Below, piece by piece: positions 1 to 8,421 of a DNA stretch of 21,103 nucleotides. The stretch's first letter is position 1. Each line of letters begins with the position of its first letter. The notes beneath the pieces are model-generated. The model saw nothing but the letters and a program-made list of their open reading frames with translations, had not been told where the DNA came from and did not search any database. The DNA is taken from assembly GCA_900757715.1 (NCBI GenBank), contig CAAEOZ010000119.1, positions 1-21,103 on the forward strand. Direction: 5' to 3'. The DNA is from an uncultured Veillonella sp. (GTDB lineage Bacteria; Bacillota; Negativicutes; Veillonellales; Veillonellaceae). The position numbers and the translations under genes are program-made.

Positions 1-97
1 AAGGTTACCGCTTAGTGCTGCTACCTCTCAGTCCTGACACGATTCACAGGCCCCCATTGCACAGGCCCGAGAACTGCCATGATCCAATATTGCAATA
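1..97 (-). ncRNA. ffs: Small signal recognition particle RNA (4.5S-like), 5' part, cut by window edge
   Basis: On the minus strand, positions 40 to 15 read GUGUCAGGACUGAGAGGUAG followed by CAGCAC. This is the helix-8 / domain IV hairpin of bacterial SRP RNA: the asymmetric AGCAG side faces CAGG, and a GNRA tetraloop (GAGA here, GGAA in E. coli) closes an ACU/GGU stem. This is the part that binds Ffh (SRP54). The RNA guides ribosomes making membrane and secreted proteins to FtsY. The 5' end is set at about 97 from the promoter box at 103-108, and the exact end is uncertain by some 10 nt. The 3' strand that would close the long helix lies left of position 1. Confidence 0.88.
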
Positions 98-102
98 CAG
101 AT

Positions 103-131
103 ATTATACATGAAAAAGCCTCTATAGTCAA
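103..131 (-). promoter_or_regulatory. Sigma-A promoter of the SRP RNA, overlapping the gltB terminator
   Basis: On the minus strand there is a -35 TTGACT (131-126), a 17-nt spacer and a -10 TATAAT (108-103), a near-consensus housekeeping promoter. Transcription would start at about 96-98, just before the SRP RNA. The -35 box consists of four loop bases and the first two 3'-stem bases of the hairpin at 118-143. Confidence 0.8.
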
Positions 132-143
132 AGCTATAGAGGC
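113..143 (-). terminator. Rho-independent terminator of gltB
   Basis: GCCTCTATAG (118-127) pairs perfectly with CTATAGAGGC (134-143) around a 6-nt loop. On the minus strand five U residues follow (117-113). It lies about 48 nt after the gltB stop. A short T run on the plus side makes it weakly bidirectional. Confidence 0.85.
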
Positions 144-190
144 TTTTCACTGTATTCTTATATAACAAAAATTAACTAAGGAGAAATCTA

Positions 191-3100
191 TTATGCATAT
201 TTTTCTTTAAATGCAGCCAGTTGTGCTTCTTCTAAGGACAAGCCTTGTTCTTTGAAGCGTTCAATAGCAGCTTGCATTTCTTCGTATGCTACTGGTACAA
301 CCTTTGTAAATCTATTTACAAAGTTATTCCAGTTTTCAAGGATGTGACGGCCTTTAGCGGAGTTAGTGTGCAATACATGTTGTTCTACCAATTCTTTAAT
401 GCGTTTAAGATCATCATTATTGGCAGGACGTAGTTCTACAAGACCTGTATTTACATAACGTTCATCGCAATCGAGAATGTACGCGTAACCACCGGACATA
501 CCAGCACCGAAGTTACGGCCGATTTTACCAAGTACGAGCACTTCGCCACCAGTCATGTATTCACAACCATGGTCGCCGACACCTTCCACAACGGCAGTGA
601 TGCCACTGTTACGAACGGCGAAACGTTCACCAGCTACACCATTGATATAAGATGTACCAGAGGTTGCACCGTAGAAGGCAACATTACCGATAAGGATGTT
701 TTCGTCAGCCTCAAAGATAGATGCTTTAGGCGGATACACAGTAATTGTACCACCGGATAAACCTTTACCGAGGTAATCGTTGGCATCGCCTTCGAGTTCT
801 AAGGTCATGCCTTTAGGGATGAAAGCACCGAAGGATTGGCCTGCAGAGCCTTCAAAGTTCAACTTGATTGTATTGTCTGGCAAGCCGCTTTCACCATAAC
901 GACGAGTCACCTCAGAACCAACCAAGGTACCTACAACACGGTTGATATTAGTGATAGCCAATTTAGCACGAATCGGTTTTTGGTCCTCAATAGCAGGACG
1001 GCACATACGCAAGAGCTTGGACATATCCAAGGTGCGTTCCAGCTCATGATCTTGATCAACCATGTGCATATGCCCTACAGCGGCATCGATGTACGGACGG
1101 AACAGTATACGTTTAAGGTCAACACGGGACAATTTGAAGTTATCGTCTTGAGATTTTTGACGCACAAGATCGATACGACCAACGAGTTCTGCTACGGAGC
1201 GAATACCTAGACGAGCCATGATTTCACGCAATTCACGAGCGATAAAGAGCATCAAGTTTTCTACATACTCAGGCTTACCTGTGAAGCGGGCACGCAATTT
1301 TTCATCTTGTGTGGCTACGCCGTAAGGACATGTGTTGAGATTACATACACGAGCCATTTTACAACCTACCGCTACGAGCGGCAATGTACCAAAGCCGAAC
1401 AACTCTGCACCGAGCATAGCCGCTACAGCCACATCGAAACCGGTCATCAACTTAGAATCTACTTCTAATTGAACACGGTCACGCAATCTATTGAGCATCA
1501 AGGTTTGATGGGTTTCAGACAAACCTAATTCCCAAGGCACACCAGCGTGTTTAACAGATGTACGACCTGCCGCACCAGTACCGCCATCGTATCCGGAAAT
1601 CAAGATATTATCCGCTTTCGCTTTCGCAACACCGGCAGCAATCGTGCCAACGCCTGCTTCAGATGTCAATTTAACGGAAATACGCGCATCTTTGTTGACG
1701 CATTTTAAATCGTAAATTAACTCCGCCAAGTCTTCGATGGAGTAAATATCATGATGCGGTGGTGGAGATACAAGTTCAACACCAGGAGTGGAGTGACGAG
1801 CTTTCGCGATTTCAGGATATACCTTTTTGCCCGGTAATTGGCCACCTTCACCTGGCTTAGCGCCTTGAGCACATTTAATTTGCAATTCTTTTGCATTGAT
1901 CAAATAATTCGCTGTTACCCCGAAACGACCAGATGCAATCTGTTTTACTTCGGAGTTCATGCTGTCGCCGTTTGGCAATGGTTTGAAACGAGCTACGTCT
2001 TCGCCACCTTCACCAGAGTTGGATGTAGAGCCTAAACGATTCATAGCGATAGCAATCGCTTCATGCGCTTCTTTACTGATGGCACCGTAACTCATAGCGC
2101 CCGCTTTAAAGCGTTTTACGATAGACTCTTCCGGCTCAACCTCTTCGATAGGAATACCACCGCCTACTGGATAGTTCAATTCCATCAAGGAACGTAATGT
2201 AACGTGGTAATCGTTGCGAATCGCTTTAGAGTATTCTTTATATTTAGCATAATCGCTGTTGATAAGGGATTCTTGTAACAAATCAATCGTCTTAGGATTG
2301 AACAAATGCTCTTCCCCATCTTTTACAGGACCATACCAACCGCCTGGTTCGAGTACAGTTTCATCGGATTTGAAAGCCCGTTCATAACGAGCCAAGGCTT
2401 CATGTGCTACACCGCCAAGGCCAATACCGCCGATACGCGTTGGCGTATTTACAAAGAACTTGTTAATGAAGTTAGTATTCAATCCCAAAGCTTCAAAGAT
2501 TTGTGCACCGTGGTAGGATCGAACTGTGGAAATACCCATTTTGGACATAACTTTCATGATGCCACCCACAGCGGCCTTGATGTAGTTCTTTTCTGCTTCT
2601 TCTGGTGTAATATCACCAAGACGTTTACGAGCTTGCAAATCGCGAACTGTTTCAAGCGCCAAATATGGGTTAACAGCCGTTACGCCATAGCCAATTAATG
2701 TACAGAAGTGATGAACCTCACGTGGTTCACCAGATTCAAGAATGAGGCCGATTTCTGTACGCAACACTTTGTCGATCAAATGATTATGAACAGCTGCTAC
2801 AGCTAATAATGCTGGAATTGGTGCATGATTTTCATCGACACCGCGGTCGGATAAAATCAACACATTTTGATCTGTACGAGCTGCTTCTTCTGCCTTTTCG
2901 CATAAATCATTTAGCGCATCTCGCAAGCCTTCAGCACCCTTAGTAGGATCGAAGAGAATTGGCAAGGTTACGGATTTCATGCGACGACAATCAAGAGCCT
3001 TAATGGATGCCAACTCTTGGTTCGTAAGGATTGGTGTGCGCATAGACAGCGCATAGGTTCCTGCTTTGTTAGGATCTGTTAGATTACCAGAGTTACCAAG

Positions 3101-4771
3101 CATAACCCGTGTAGATGTAACCATCTCCTCACGTATAGAGTCGATAGGAGGATTTGTTACTTGGGCAAACATTTGCTTGAAGTAGCTATATAGCAATTGT
3201 GGTTTATCGGACAAGATGGCTAAAGGCGCATCGGCACCCATGGCACCTACAGGGTCTTTACCATCTTTTGCCATAGGCACAATCATGCGCACAAGGTCTT
3301 CTTGAGTATAACCAAAGGCTTGTTGATTTTTGAATAAATCTTCAATTTTTGGAATGGAGCTTTCATCGGCCTGAGTAATTTCAGATAAGTGAATCACGTG
3401 TTCTTTTACCCATTCATCGTACGGTAATTCAGTAGCAACGCGATGTTTGATTTCTTCATCGGAAATGATACGTTGTTCATCTGTATCGATGAGAAGCATT
3501 TTACCTGGTTCCAAACGGCCTTTAGCACGGATGTTTTCGGCATTTTCGTTGACAACACCCACTTCAGAAGCCATGATAACGCGGTCATCTGTTGTCACAT
3601 AGTAACGAGCGGGACGCAATCCATTACGGTCAAGCACACCGCCGATAACGGTACCATCGGTAAACCCCATAGCCGCAGGACCATCCCATGGTTCCATCAT
3701 AAAGCTATTGAACTCATAGAAATCATGTTTTTCTTGGCTCATGAGATTATTACGTTCCCAAGGCTCAGGAATCATCATCATAATCGCATGAGGCAAGGAA
3801 CGCCCTGTCATGTGCAAGAATTCCAATGTGTTATCAAACATAGCGGAGTCAGAACCGCTATCATCTACTACGGGGAATACCTTTTTGATATCTGGGAACA
3901 ATGGAGATTCCGCTTTACCTTCACGAGCATTGATCCAGTTTACATTACCGCGAATTGTATTAATTTCACCATTATGAACTAAGAAACGGTTAGGATGTGC
4001 CCGAGCCCAGCTTGGAAATGTATTCGTACTGAAACGAGAGTGAACCATTGCCAACGCAGATGTAAAGTCAAGGTCGCTCAAATCAAGATAGAAGTCGCGC
4101 AATTGACCAGGTGTTAGCATACCTTTATATACGATTGTTTTAGAAGACAAAGATGCGATATAAAAATCACTAGATAATTCCTTGCTTAATGGAATGATAC
4201 GTTTTTCCGCTAATTTACGGATGATATATAATTTGCGTTCAAATTCCTTATTGTTCGTTACATCTGGACCTTTACCGATGAGGATTTGAATCATCCAAGG
4301 GCGAATCGCCGCAGCCTCTTTACCAACCTTTGTACCATCTACCGGTACTTCACGCCAGCCGAGAACAACTTGCCCCTCTTCGCGTACGACCTCTTCGAGA
4401 ATTCGCTTCTGCTCGTTACGGAGACTTTCATATTTATGGGCAAATACCATACCTACGCCATATTCGCCAGCTGCAGGTAGGTTAATACCAAGCACTTCGC
4501 ACTCACGCTTGAAGAACTCGTGCGGAATTTGTACCAAAATACCGGCACCATCACCCGTGTCTTTATCGGCACCGGCACCACCACGGTGTTCAAGGCGCTC
4601 CAAAATGCGCAAACCATCGTCGATAATATCATGAGATTTTTTCCCCTTAATATTAACAACGAAGCCCATACCACACGCATCCTTTTCAAATTGGCTGCTA
4701 TACATGCCATTGGCTTCGAGTCTAGCTTGATCTAGACGTTGTTGCTCTATTGTGCTTTGCTTCATATCCAT
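191..4771 (-). CDS. gltB: Glutamate synthase, large subunit
   Basis: It converts glutamine and 2-oxoglutarate to two glutamates, the ammonia-assimilating GOGAT step in the cytosol. It has the usual length (1526 aa) and domain order. Cys33 (in KDACGMGF) follows a 32-residue propeptide and should be the N-terminal nucleophile of the class II amidotransferase domain after cleavage. Next come the central domain and the FMN-binding synthase domain (about 885-1250) with SGYDGGTGAA. Cys1137, Cys1143 and Cys1148 (CKMARVCNLNTC) are the 3Fe-4S ligands. The C-terminal beta-helix has GXGXG-type repeats (GSAGQSFGAF). The ATG at 4771 is chosen because AAGGAG (4785-4780) sits 8 nt before it; a GTG nine bases upstream overlaps that ribosome site. 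No gltD (NADPH-oxidising small subunit) is adjacent, so its electron donor must be encoded elsewhere or be a ferredoxin. Confidence 0.97.
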   Translation of the reverse strand: MDMKQSTIEQQRLDQARLEANGMYSSQFEKDACGMGFVVNIKGKKSHDIIDDGLRILERLEHRGGAGADKDTGDGAGILVQIPHEFFKRECEVLGINLPAAGEYGVGMVFAHKYESLRNEQKRILEEVVREEGQVVLGWREVPVDGTKVGKEAAAIRPWMIQILIGKGPDVTNNKEFERKLYIIRKLAEKRIIPLSKELSSDFYIASLSSKTIVYKGMLTPGQLRDFYLDLSDLDFTSALAMVHSRFSTNTFPSWARAHPNRFLVHNGEINTIRGNVNWINAREGKAESPLFPDIKKVFPVVDDSGSDSAMFDNTLEFLHMTGRSLPHAIMMMIPEPWERNNLMSQEKHDFYEFNSFMMEPWDGPAAMGFTDGTVIGGVLDRNGLRPARYYVTTDDRVIMASEVGVVNENAENIRAKGRLEPGKMLLIDTDEQRIISDEEIKHRVATELPYDEWVKEHVIHLSEITQADESSIPKIEDLFKNQQAFGYTQEDLVRMIVPMAKDGKDPVGAMGADAPLAILSDKPQLLYSYFKQMFAQVTNPPIDSIREEMVTSTRVMLGNSGNLTDPNKAGTYALSMRTPILTNQELASIKALDCRRMKSVTLPILFDPTKGAEGLRDALNDLCEKAEEAARTDQNVLILSDRGVDENHAPIPALLAVAAVHNHLIDKVLRTEIGLILESGEPREVHHFCTLIGYGVTAVNPYLALETVRDLQARKRLGDITPEEAEKNYIKAAVGGIMKVMSKMGISTVRSYHGAQIFEALGLNTNFINKFFVNTPTRIGGIGLGGVAHEALARYERAFKSDETVLEPGGWYGPVKDGEEHLFNPKTIDLLQESLINSDYAKYKEYSKAIRNDYHVTLRSLMELNYPVGGGIPIEEVEPEESIVKRFKAGAMSYGAISKEAHEAIAIAMNRLGSTSNSGEGGEDVARFKPLPNGDSMNSEVKQIASGRFGVTANYLINAKELQIKCAQGAKPGEGGQLPGKKVYPEIAKARHSTPGVELVSPPPHHDIYSIEDLAELIYDLKCVNKDARISVKLTSEAGVGTIAAGVAKAKADNILISGYDGGTGAAGRTSVKHAGVPWELGLSETHQTLMLNRLRDRVQLEVDSKLMTGFDVAVAAMLGAELFGFGTLPLVAVGCKMARVCNLNTCPYGVATQDEKLRARFTGKPEYVENLMLFIARELREIMARLGIRSVAELVGRIDLVRQKSQDDNFKLSRVDLKRILFRPYIDAAVGHMHMVDQDHELERTLDMSKLLRMCRPAIEDQKPIRAKLAITNINRVVGTLVGSEVTRRYGESGLPDNTIKLNFEGSAGQSFGAFIPKGMTLELEGDANDYLGKGLSGGTITVYPPKASIFEADENILIGNVAFYGATSGTSYINGVAGERFAVRNSGITAVVEGVGDHGCEYMTGGEVLVLGKIGRNFGAGMSGGYAYILDCDERYVNTGLVELRPANNDDLKRIKELVEQHVLHTNSAKGRHILENWNNFVNRFTKVVPVAYEEMQAAIERFKEQGLSLEEAQLAAFKEKYA

Positions 4772-4944
4772 AACGTGCACTCCTTCATATCACTTGATCA
4801 TTCCAAGCACTGCGGCATCGTTCCGTTCGGTCTTGGTAAAAGTATAACTAACAAACTATTTCTCTATAAAATTATCAATTTAACATTCTATAGAATTTCA
4901 TGTCTATACACAGTATACTCCTGTCCACTGTGAATTGAAAATAT
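4772..4944 (-). promoter_or_regulatory. gltB upstream region with a tentative promoter
   Basis: The stretch between gltB and the rluA-like gene is 318 bp. Its right half is the 3' untranslated tail and terminator of the rluA-like gene. Its left half must hold the gltB promoter. The best -10 I see is TATACT on the minus strand (4846-4841), but no good -35 lies 16-18 nt upstream. CCAAG (4803-4807) and CTTGG (4832-4836) could close a short leader hairpin. No known riboswitch pattern is visible. Confidence 0.3.
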
Positions 4945-4983
4945 AAAAAAAACATAGTCTATGCTTTTCATGCATAGACTATG
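4945..4983 (-). terminator. Terminator of the GNAT / pseudouridine synthase operon
   Basis: A perfect 12-bp stem, CATAGTCTATGC (4953-4964) with GCATAGACTATG (4972-4983), has a 7-nt loop. On the minus strand eight U residues follow (4952-4945). It lies about 107 nt beyond the stop of the pseudouridine synthase gene. Confidence 0.9.
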
Positions 4984-5089
4984 AGTTTTTATCACTATTG
5001 TTTTTTGTATACAAGGATACAGGGATTATAAGCTTCTCATTCAATAAATACGATGGGTTTATTATTTAGAATAGTAAAATCTACAGTTA

Positions 5090-5956
5090 TTATTCTCGAC
5101 CAAAATGATCCCCTACTTCACAAGTAATCGTGATAGCTTCGTCCTTACCATACGGCACGAAGGTTAGCTCTGATGCGTGCAAACATTGGCGTGTATAAGG
5201 TTTGTTACGTGTACCATACATAGCATCACCAACAATAGGATGTCCAATGTGTTCCATGTGTACGCGAATTTGATGAGTTCTACCAGTCAATAACTTAAAA
5301 CGTAACAGAGTATTGTCTCCCTCATGATCAAGAACAATATATTTTGTTTGAGCAGGTTGACCAAATTCATCGATAACGCGGCGATTATCAAATACTGAAT
5401 CCACCCCGATAGGCGCATCTACCATACCATCCGCATCAATACGCCCTTCTACAAGGCCTATATAAATGCGGTCGATACGACCTGCTTGTAGCTCATCCGT
5501 ATAGTATTGTTGTGCTTCTTTTGTTTTACCAAAGAGAATGCACCCCGATGTATCTCGGTCGAGGCGGTGCACAGGTCGAACCTTATGAACTACATTTTTC
5601 TTCGCATAATATCCTGCCACATAGTTACTCAATGTACAAGACTTCGTTTGGCCTGCAGGATGAACGAGCATAAAGGGATCCTTATTTACAACTAGGGTAT
5701 ACGCATCTTCATAGAGAACTGTAATCGGTCCCTTTTCTACATCAACCCCATAATCCTTATCTTGTGGTAATTCTAAGGTTAACACATCCCCTTTTTTGAG
5801 TGCCCGTTGTGAATGAGCCACACGGCTATTAACTTTTACCCGTTTCTTGCGAAACATCATTTGAATATCCCGAGAGGATAAGGAAAATCGTTCTTTTACA
5901 TATTTAGAGACCGTCAACTCTGTCGGTTCTTTCACCGTATACGTTTTCCAGCTCAT
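5090..5956 (-). CDS. RluA-family RNA pseudouridine synthase
   Basis: It isomerises uridine to pseudouridine in rRNA or tRNA. An N-terminal S4-type RNA-binding domain (about 15-60, with SLSSRDIQMMFRKKRVKVNS) precedes the synthase domain (about 80-280). The signature HRLDRDTSG is at 130-138, and D133 is the expected catalytic aspartate. A second conserved motif, LTGRTHQIRVHMEHIGHPIVGD, starts near 223; this S4-plus-synthase layout resembles RluC/RluD/YlyB. The exact target uridine cannot be told from sequence. The start ATG is one base after the stop of the acetyltransferase gene with only a weak ribosome site (GGTGGT), so translational coupling is likely. The length (288 aa) is slightly short but normal for the Firmicute branch. 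Confidence 0.93.
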   Translation of the reverse strand: MSWKTYTVKEPTELTVSKYVKERFSLSSRDIQMMFRKKRVKVNSRVAHSQRALKKGDVLTLELPQDKDYGVDVEKGPITVLYEDAYTLVVNKDPFMLVHPAGQTKSCTLSNYVAGYYAKKNVVHKVRPVHRLDRDTSGCILFGKTKEAQQYYTDELQAGRIDRIYIGLVEGRIDADGMVDAPIGVDSVFDNRRVIDEFGQPAQTKYIVLDHEGDNTLLRFKLLTGRTHQIRVHMEHIGHPIVGDAMYGTRNKPYTRQCLHASELTFVPYGKDEAITITCEVGDHFGRE

Positions 5957-5957
5957 A

Positions 5958-7151
5958 TTACCACCATTCGTTAATATATGTTTTTTGTTCAGGATAGAGA
6001 ATATCGAAATAGTCTAACCATTCTTCGCTTACTGAAAGTTTCCCTTCAAAAACAAGGTCTCGAGCCGTAAGTGTGCCCATTAATAACTGGCTCAACGCAC
6101 CGACTTCAACGGTAATATCTGCTTCACCCTCTAATGTATCAGAAATCTTTTTAACGGATGGCGTTAATGCACCGCCATATTGCACTTCATAGCGACCTTC
6201 GTTCCAGTCACAAAGGTTATCTTTTACTGCAAAGGTCATTGTTATAGGCATCATCAATGCCTCTGGATTTACAGGAATCGCTTCAAAAGCAGTTTTTACA
6301 TCTACAATACGACTCATCATATACGGCATCGTAGCGTGACCAGTTCTACCATCAGGATAGAAGCGATAGTATGTATCATGAAGACCTTCATTCCAACGAA
6401 TAGAAGTGCCTTGAGAACGGTGATTATAGAAGTAGTTCAATAATGCACGTTGTGCACGGCGTGTCGTGTAAACCAATTCAGAAACAGGAATTTCAGGCTG
6501 ACCTAAACGATACACTGCATAGCCTTCAATGACGTTATCATCGTTGCGCACTACAGCAATGTTTACGCCTTCTGCAAAGAAGCTGCCTAATAATCGTTTC
6601 CATTCCTTTTCACCGCGCTCTGCGTAGCCGGAAAGACGAGCCGTATATGTTTTATATACTGGATCTAACAAAGTCCATTGATCTACGCTATTTAGCAAGC
6701 CAAAGCTCAACGTTTTATCTGTCATAGGGCGCAAGTCTTCTAGCGACATGGTGTTCACCCATTGATGAGCATAGAGTTCCCAACCATATTGTTGATAGAA
6801 TGCCGCCTTGGATGGCATCAAAATCGTCATAGCTTGGCCGCGTTTACGAAGCTCATCTAGTGCAGAGGTCAATAATGCACCGCCTACTCCACCACGGCGA
6901 GCCGCAGGATGCGTTGCAACGCCTACCATATAACTCGTAGGCAATACAGCACCACGAACGTTAAGATTATATTGACGCAAATGAACGGTGCTCAACAATT
7001 GATCCTGTTCTAGTCCGACCATTGTATTCTCTGGTTCATAGCAATTTGTAAAATAATATTGGAAGAATGGATCTTCCTTTGGTTCAAAGCAGTACGCCCA
7101 TAGATTCTCCACATGAGGCGTATCTTGAGCCGTCGCAATTCTAAATTCCAT
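5958..7151 (-). CDS. Eis-like GNAT acetyltransferase
   Basis: This 397-aa protein has an N-terminal GNAT fold with the acetyl-CoA loop VGVATHPAARRGGVGGALL (76-94). A second GNAT-like half and a C-terminal sterol-carrier-like domain (about 290-397) follow, which is the three-part layout of the Eis family (DUF4111/SCP2 type). A Tyr near 122 (FYQQYGWELY) and the C-terminal carboxylate match the general-acid and base positions known for mycobacterial Eis. Eis proteins acetylate amines, including aminoglycosides, but the natural substrate here is unknown. GAGG stands 8 nt before the ATG. It is the first gene of a two-gene operon with the pseudouridine synthase. The octamer repeat at 7234-7289 lies in its upstream region. 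Confidence 0.88.
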   Translation of the reverse strand: MEFRIATAQDTPHVENLWAYCFEPKEDPFFQYYFTNCYEPENTMVGLEQDQLLSTVHLRQYNLNVRGAVLPTSYMVGVATHPAARRGGVGGALLTSALDELRKRGQAMTILMPSKAAFYQQYGWELYAHQWVNTMSLEDLRPMTDKTLSFGLLNSVDQWTLLDPVYKTYTARLSGYAERGEKEWKRLLGSFFAEGVNIAVVRNDDNVIEGYAVYRLGQPEIPVSELVYTTRRAQRALLNYFYNHRSQGTSIRWNEGLHDTYYRFYPDGRTGHATMPYMMSRIVDVKTAFEAIPVNPEALMMPITMTFAVKDNLCDWNEGRYEVQYGGALTPSVKKISDTLEGEADITVEVGALSQLLMGTLTARDLVFEGKLSVSEEWLDYFDILYPEQKTYINEWW

Positions 7152-7233
7152 ATTTATATCCTCGTTATATCATAAAAGCTACTATCTATCTGTCGCGTCA
7201 CAACATATAATATCTAAATGTATCGCCATACAT

Positions 7234-7289
7234 CATATCACCGTATCATCATATCGCCATATCGCCATATCGCCATATCGTCATATCGC
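7234..7289. repeat. Octamer tandem repeat (CATATCGC), about 7 units
   Basis: Read on the plus strand, units 3-5 (7250-7273) and 7 (7282-7289) are exact CATATCGC. Unit 6 (7274-7281) is CATATCGT, and units 1-2 (7234-7249) are degenerate (CATATCAC, CGTATCAT). The array lies between the terminator of the DUF2156 gene and the start of the acetyltransferase gene. Such arrays change length by slippage. This one would alter the distance from any promoter upstream of it to the gene, not a reading frame. Confidence 0.9.
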
Positions 7290-7333
7290 TATGATGATAC
7301 GATAGTTACATTCAAATAGATAGGCTAACAATT

Positions 7334-7380
7334 CTATTATAACAAAATGAGCTATGGAGCACATCGGCTTCATAGCTCAA
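7334..7380 (-). terminator. Terminator of the DUF2156 gene
   Basis: TGAGCTATGGAGC (7348-7360) pairs with GCTTCATAGCTCA (one G-U pair) around a 6-nt loop. On the minus strand TTTTGTTAT follows directly. It starts a few bases after the stop codon. Confidence 0.85.
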
Positions 7381-7384
7381 ATTT

Positions 7385-8302
7385 TTATTTACCGCCTGTC
7401 GCATTATCAGCTTCGTTAGCATATACTGCGTCATATTTTTCTGCAAAGTGATCTGGATTATAAGATTCTTTCGCTTGACGAAGACCAGGCAAGCCCATAT
7501 CTTCTTCACGATTGATGAATTCTACTTCACTAAATTCATGACGAATAAATTCATTATTGATAGCTTGATACAAACCACGAATATCTGGATTTGCTTTTTC
7601 AATGTGAATCAAAGCAATTCTGTCATTGAGTAGCTCACCAATACTAAAGGCTTCAACACGGCCGAATAATTTAATGGCACCGCCCTTAAGACCCAAAACA
7701 TCCCAGTTATCAAATAACAAATTGATGGCTACCAATTCATCTTCGATACCTTCTTCATGATGCGTTTCTACCCAAGATGCTGCCGTTTCACGACACAATG
7801 GGATGATATCTTCTGTAATTGGCACATATTCATAGTTAGAATATTGCATGCGGAATTGGTTTAAATGGTTTTTCTTTTGACGAAATTTCTTACCAGACAA
7901 GTTGATAAGATCTTCGGACTTGTAAATATATTCGTAGTTGTCTCGGTCAGGTGTAAATGCATAGCGACCAGGACACAGGTCTTCCATGCGTTCTTTTACA
8001 GCTTTGCTAACACCTTTAAAACGGAACGGCAATTTATTTTCTACGAACCATTCTTTAGCACGCAACAAGCCATCAAGGAACTTTGCATCTTTACCAGCAA
8101 ATGGAGGTAAAAGGAATGGCTCACGCTTGCCACCACCTTGGATGTACAATACGCCATTCTCTTCAGCCCAGCGAATACCGTACGGATCTTGCCACATAAA
8201 CAATGTAGTAAAGCAATTATCGGATGCTTCATAATGATGTTGTTCAAAATATTTGTCGATTAATGGTTTATCTCTCAATTCAAAACGTTTAAATTCTAAA
8301 AT
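7385..8302 (-). CDS. DUF2156 (LPG synthase C-terminal-like) protein, probable AUU start
   Basis: It is about 305 aa with no membrane segments. Hallmarks of the family are KKFRQKKNHLNQF in the middle, then IHIEKANPDIRGLYQAINNE and INREEDMGLPGLRQAKESYNP in the C-terminal half. The fold is a tandem GNAT-like one related to the aminoacyl-transfer domain of phosphatidylglycerol lysyltransferase (MprF), but it lacks MprF's membrane part, so the acceptor is unknown. The first ordinary start codon in frame is TTG at 8278, which has no ribosome site. The frame stays open upstream, adding ILEFKRFE, and AGGAGGG (8315-8309) lies 7 nt before an ATT codon at 8302. I therefore place the start there. If conventional initiation is required, the start is 8278 (297 aa). 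The efflux adaptor gene upstream has no clear terminator, so the two may be co-transcribed. Confidence 0.85.
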   Translation of the reverse strand: MLEFKRFELRDKPLIDKYFEQHHYEASDNCFTTLFMWQDPYGIRWAEENGVLYIQGGGKREPFLLPPFAGKDAKFLDGLLRAKEWFVENKLPFRFKGVSKAVKERMEDLCPGRYAFTPDRDNYEYIYKSEDLINLSGKKFRQKKNHLNQFRMQYSNYEYVPITEDIIPLCRETAASWVETHHEEGIEDELVAINLLFDNWDVLGLKGGAIKLFGRVEAFSIGELLNDRIALIHIEKANPDIRGLYQAINNEFIRHEFSEVEFINREEDMGLPGLRQAKESYNPDHFAEKYDAVYANEADNATGGK

Positions 8303-8323
8303 AATAATCCCTCCTATCAGATT

Positions 8324-8358
8324 CCTCTTTTGAGGTTACTTTCACAATCTGTGAAAGT
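8324..8358. promoter_or_regulatory. Two inverted repeats before the DUF2156 gene
   Basis: ACTTTCACA (8338-8346) and TGTGAAAGT (8350-8358) form a perfect 9-bp inverted repeat with a 3-nt centre. Beside it, CCTC and GAGG flank TTTT (8324-8335). No U tract follows on the minus strand, so this is not a terminator. It could be a protein-binding site or a leader structure just ahead of the ribosome site. Confidence 0.45.
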
Positions 8359-8421
8359 TTTGATTCCATCACATTTAAACATAATCCTAACAATCTAGTA
8401 CTAAAATCTTAGGTCTCATAA

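Noticed and set aside
3443..3982. A 179-codon plus-strand frame inside gltB
   Set aside because: It lies opposite a strongly conserved coding region and has no recognisable protein features.
4803..4836. T-box or riboswitch in the gltB leader
   Set aside because: Only a 5-bp closing stem is visible, with none of the conserved T-box or known riboswitch motifs.
8338..8358. Terminator for the efflux adaptor gene
   Set aside because: The 9-bp hairpin is not followed by a U tract on the minus strand, and it lies about 65 nt after the stop.
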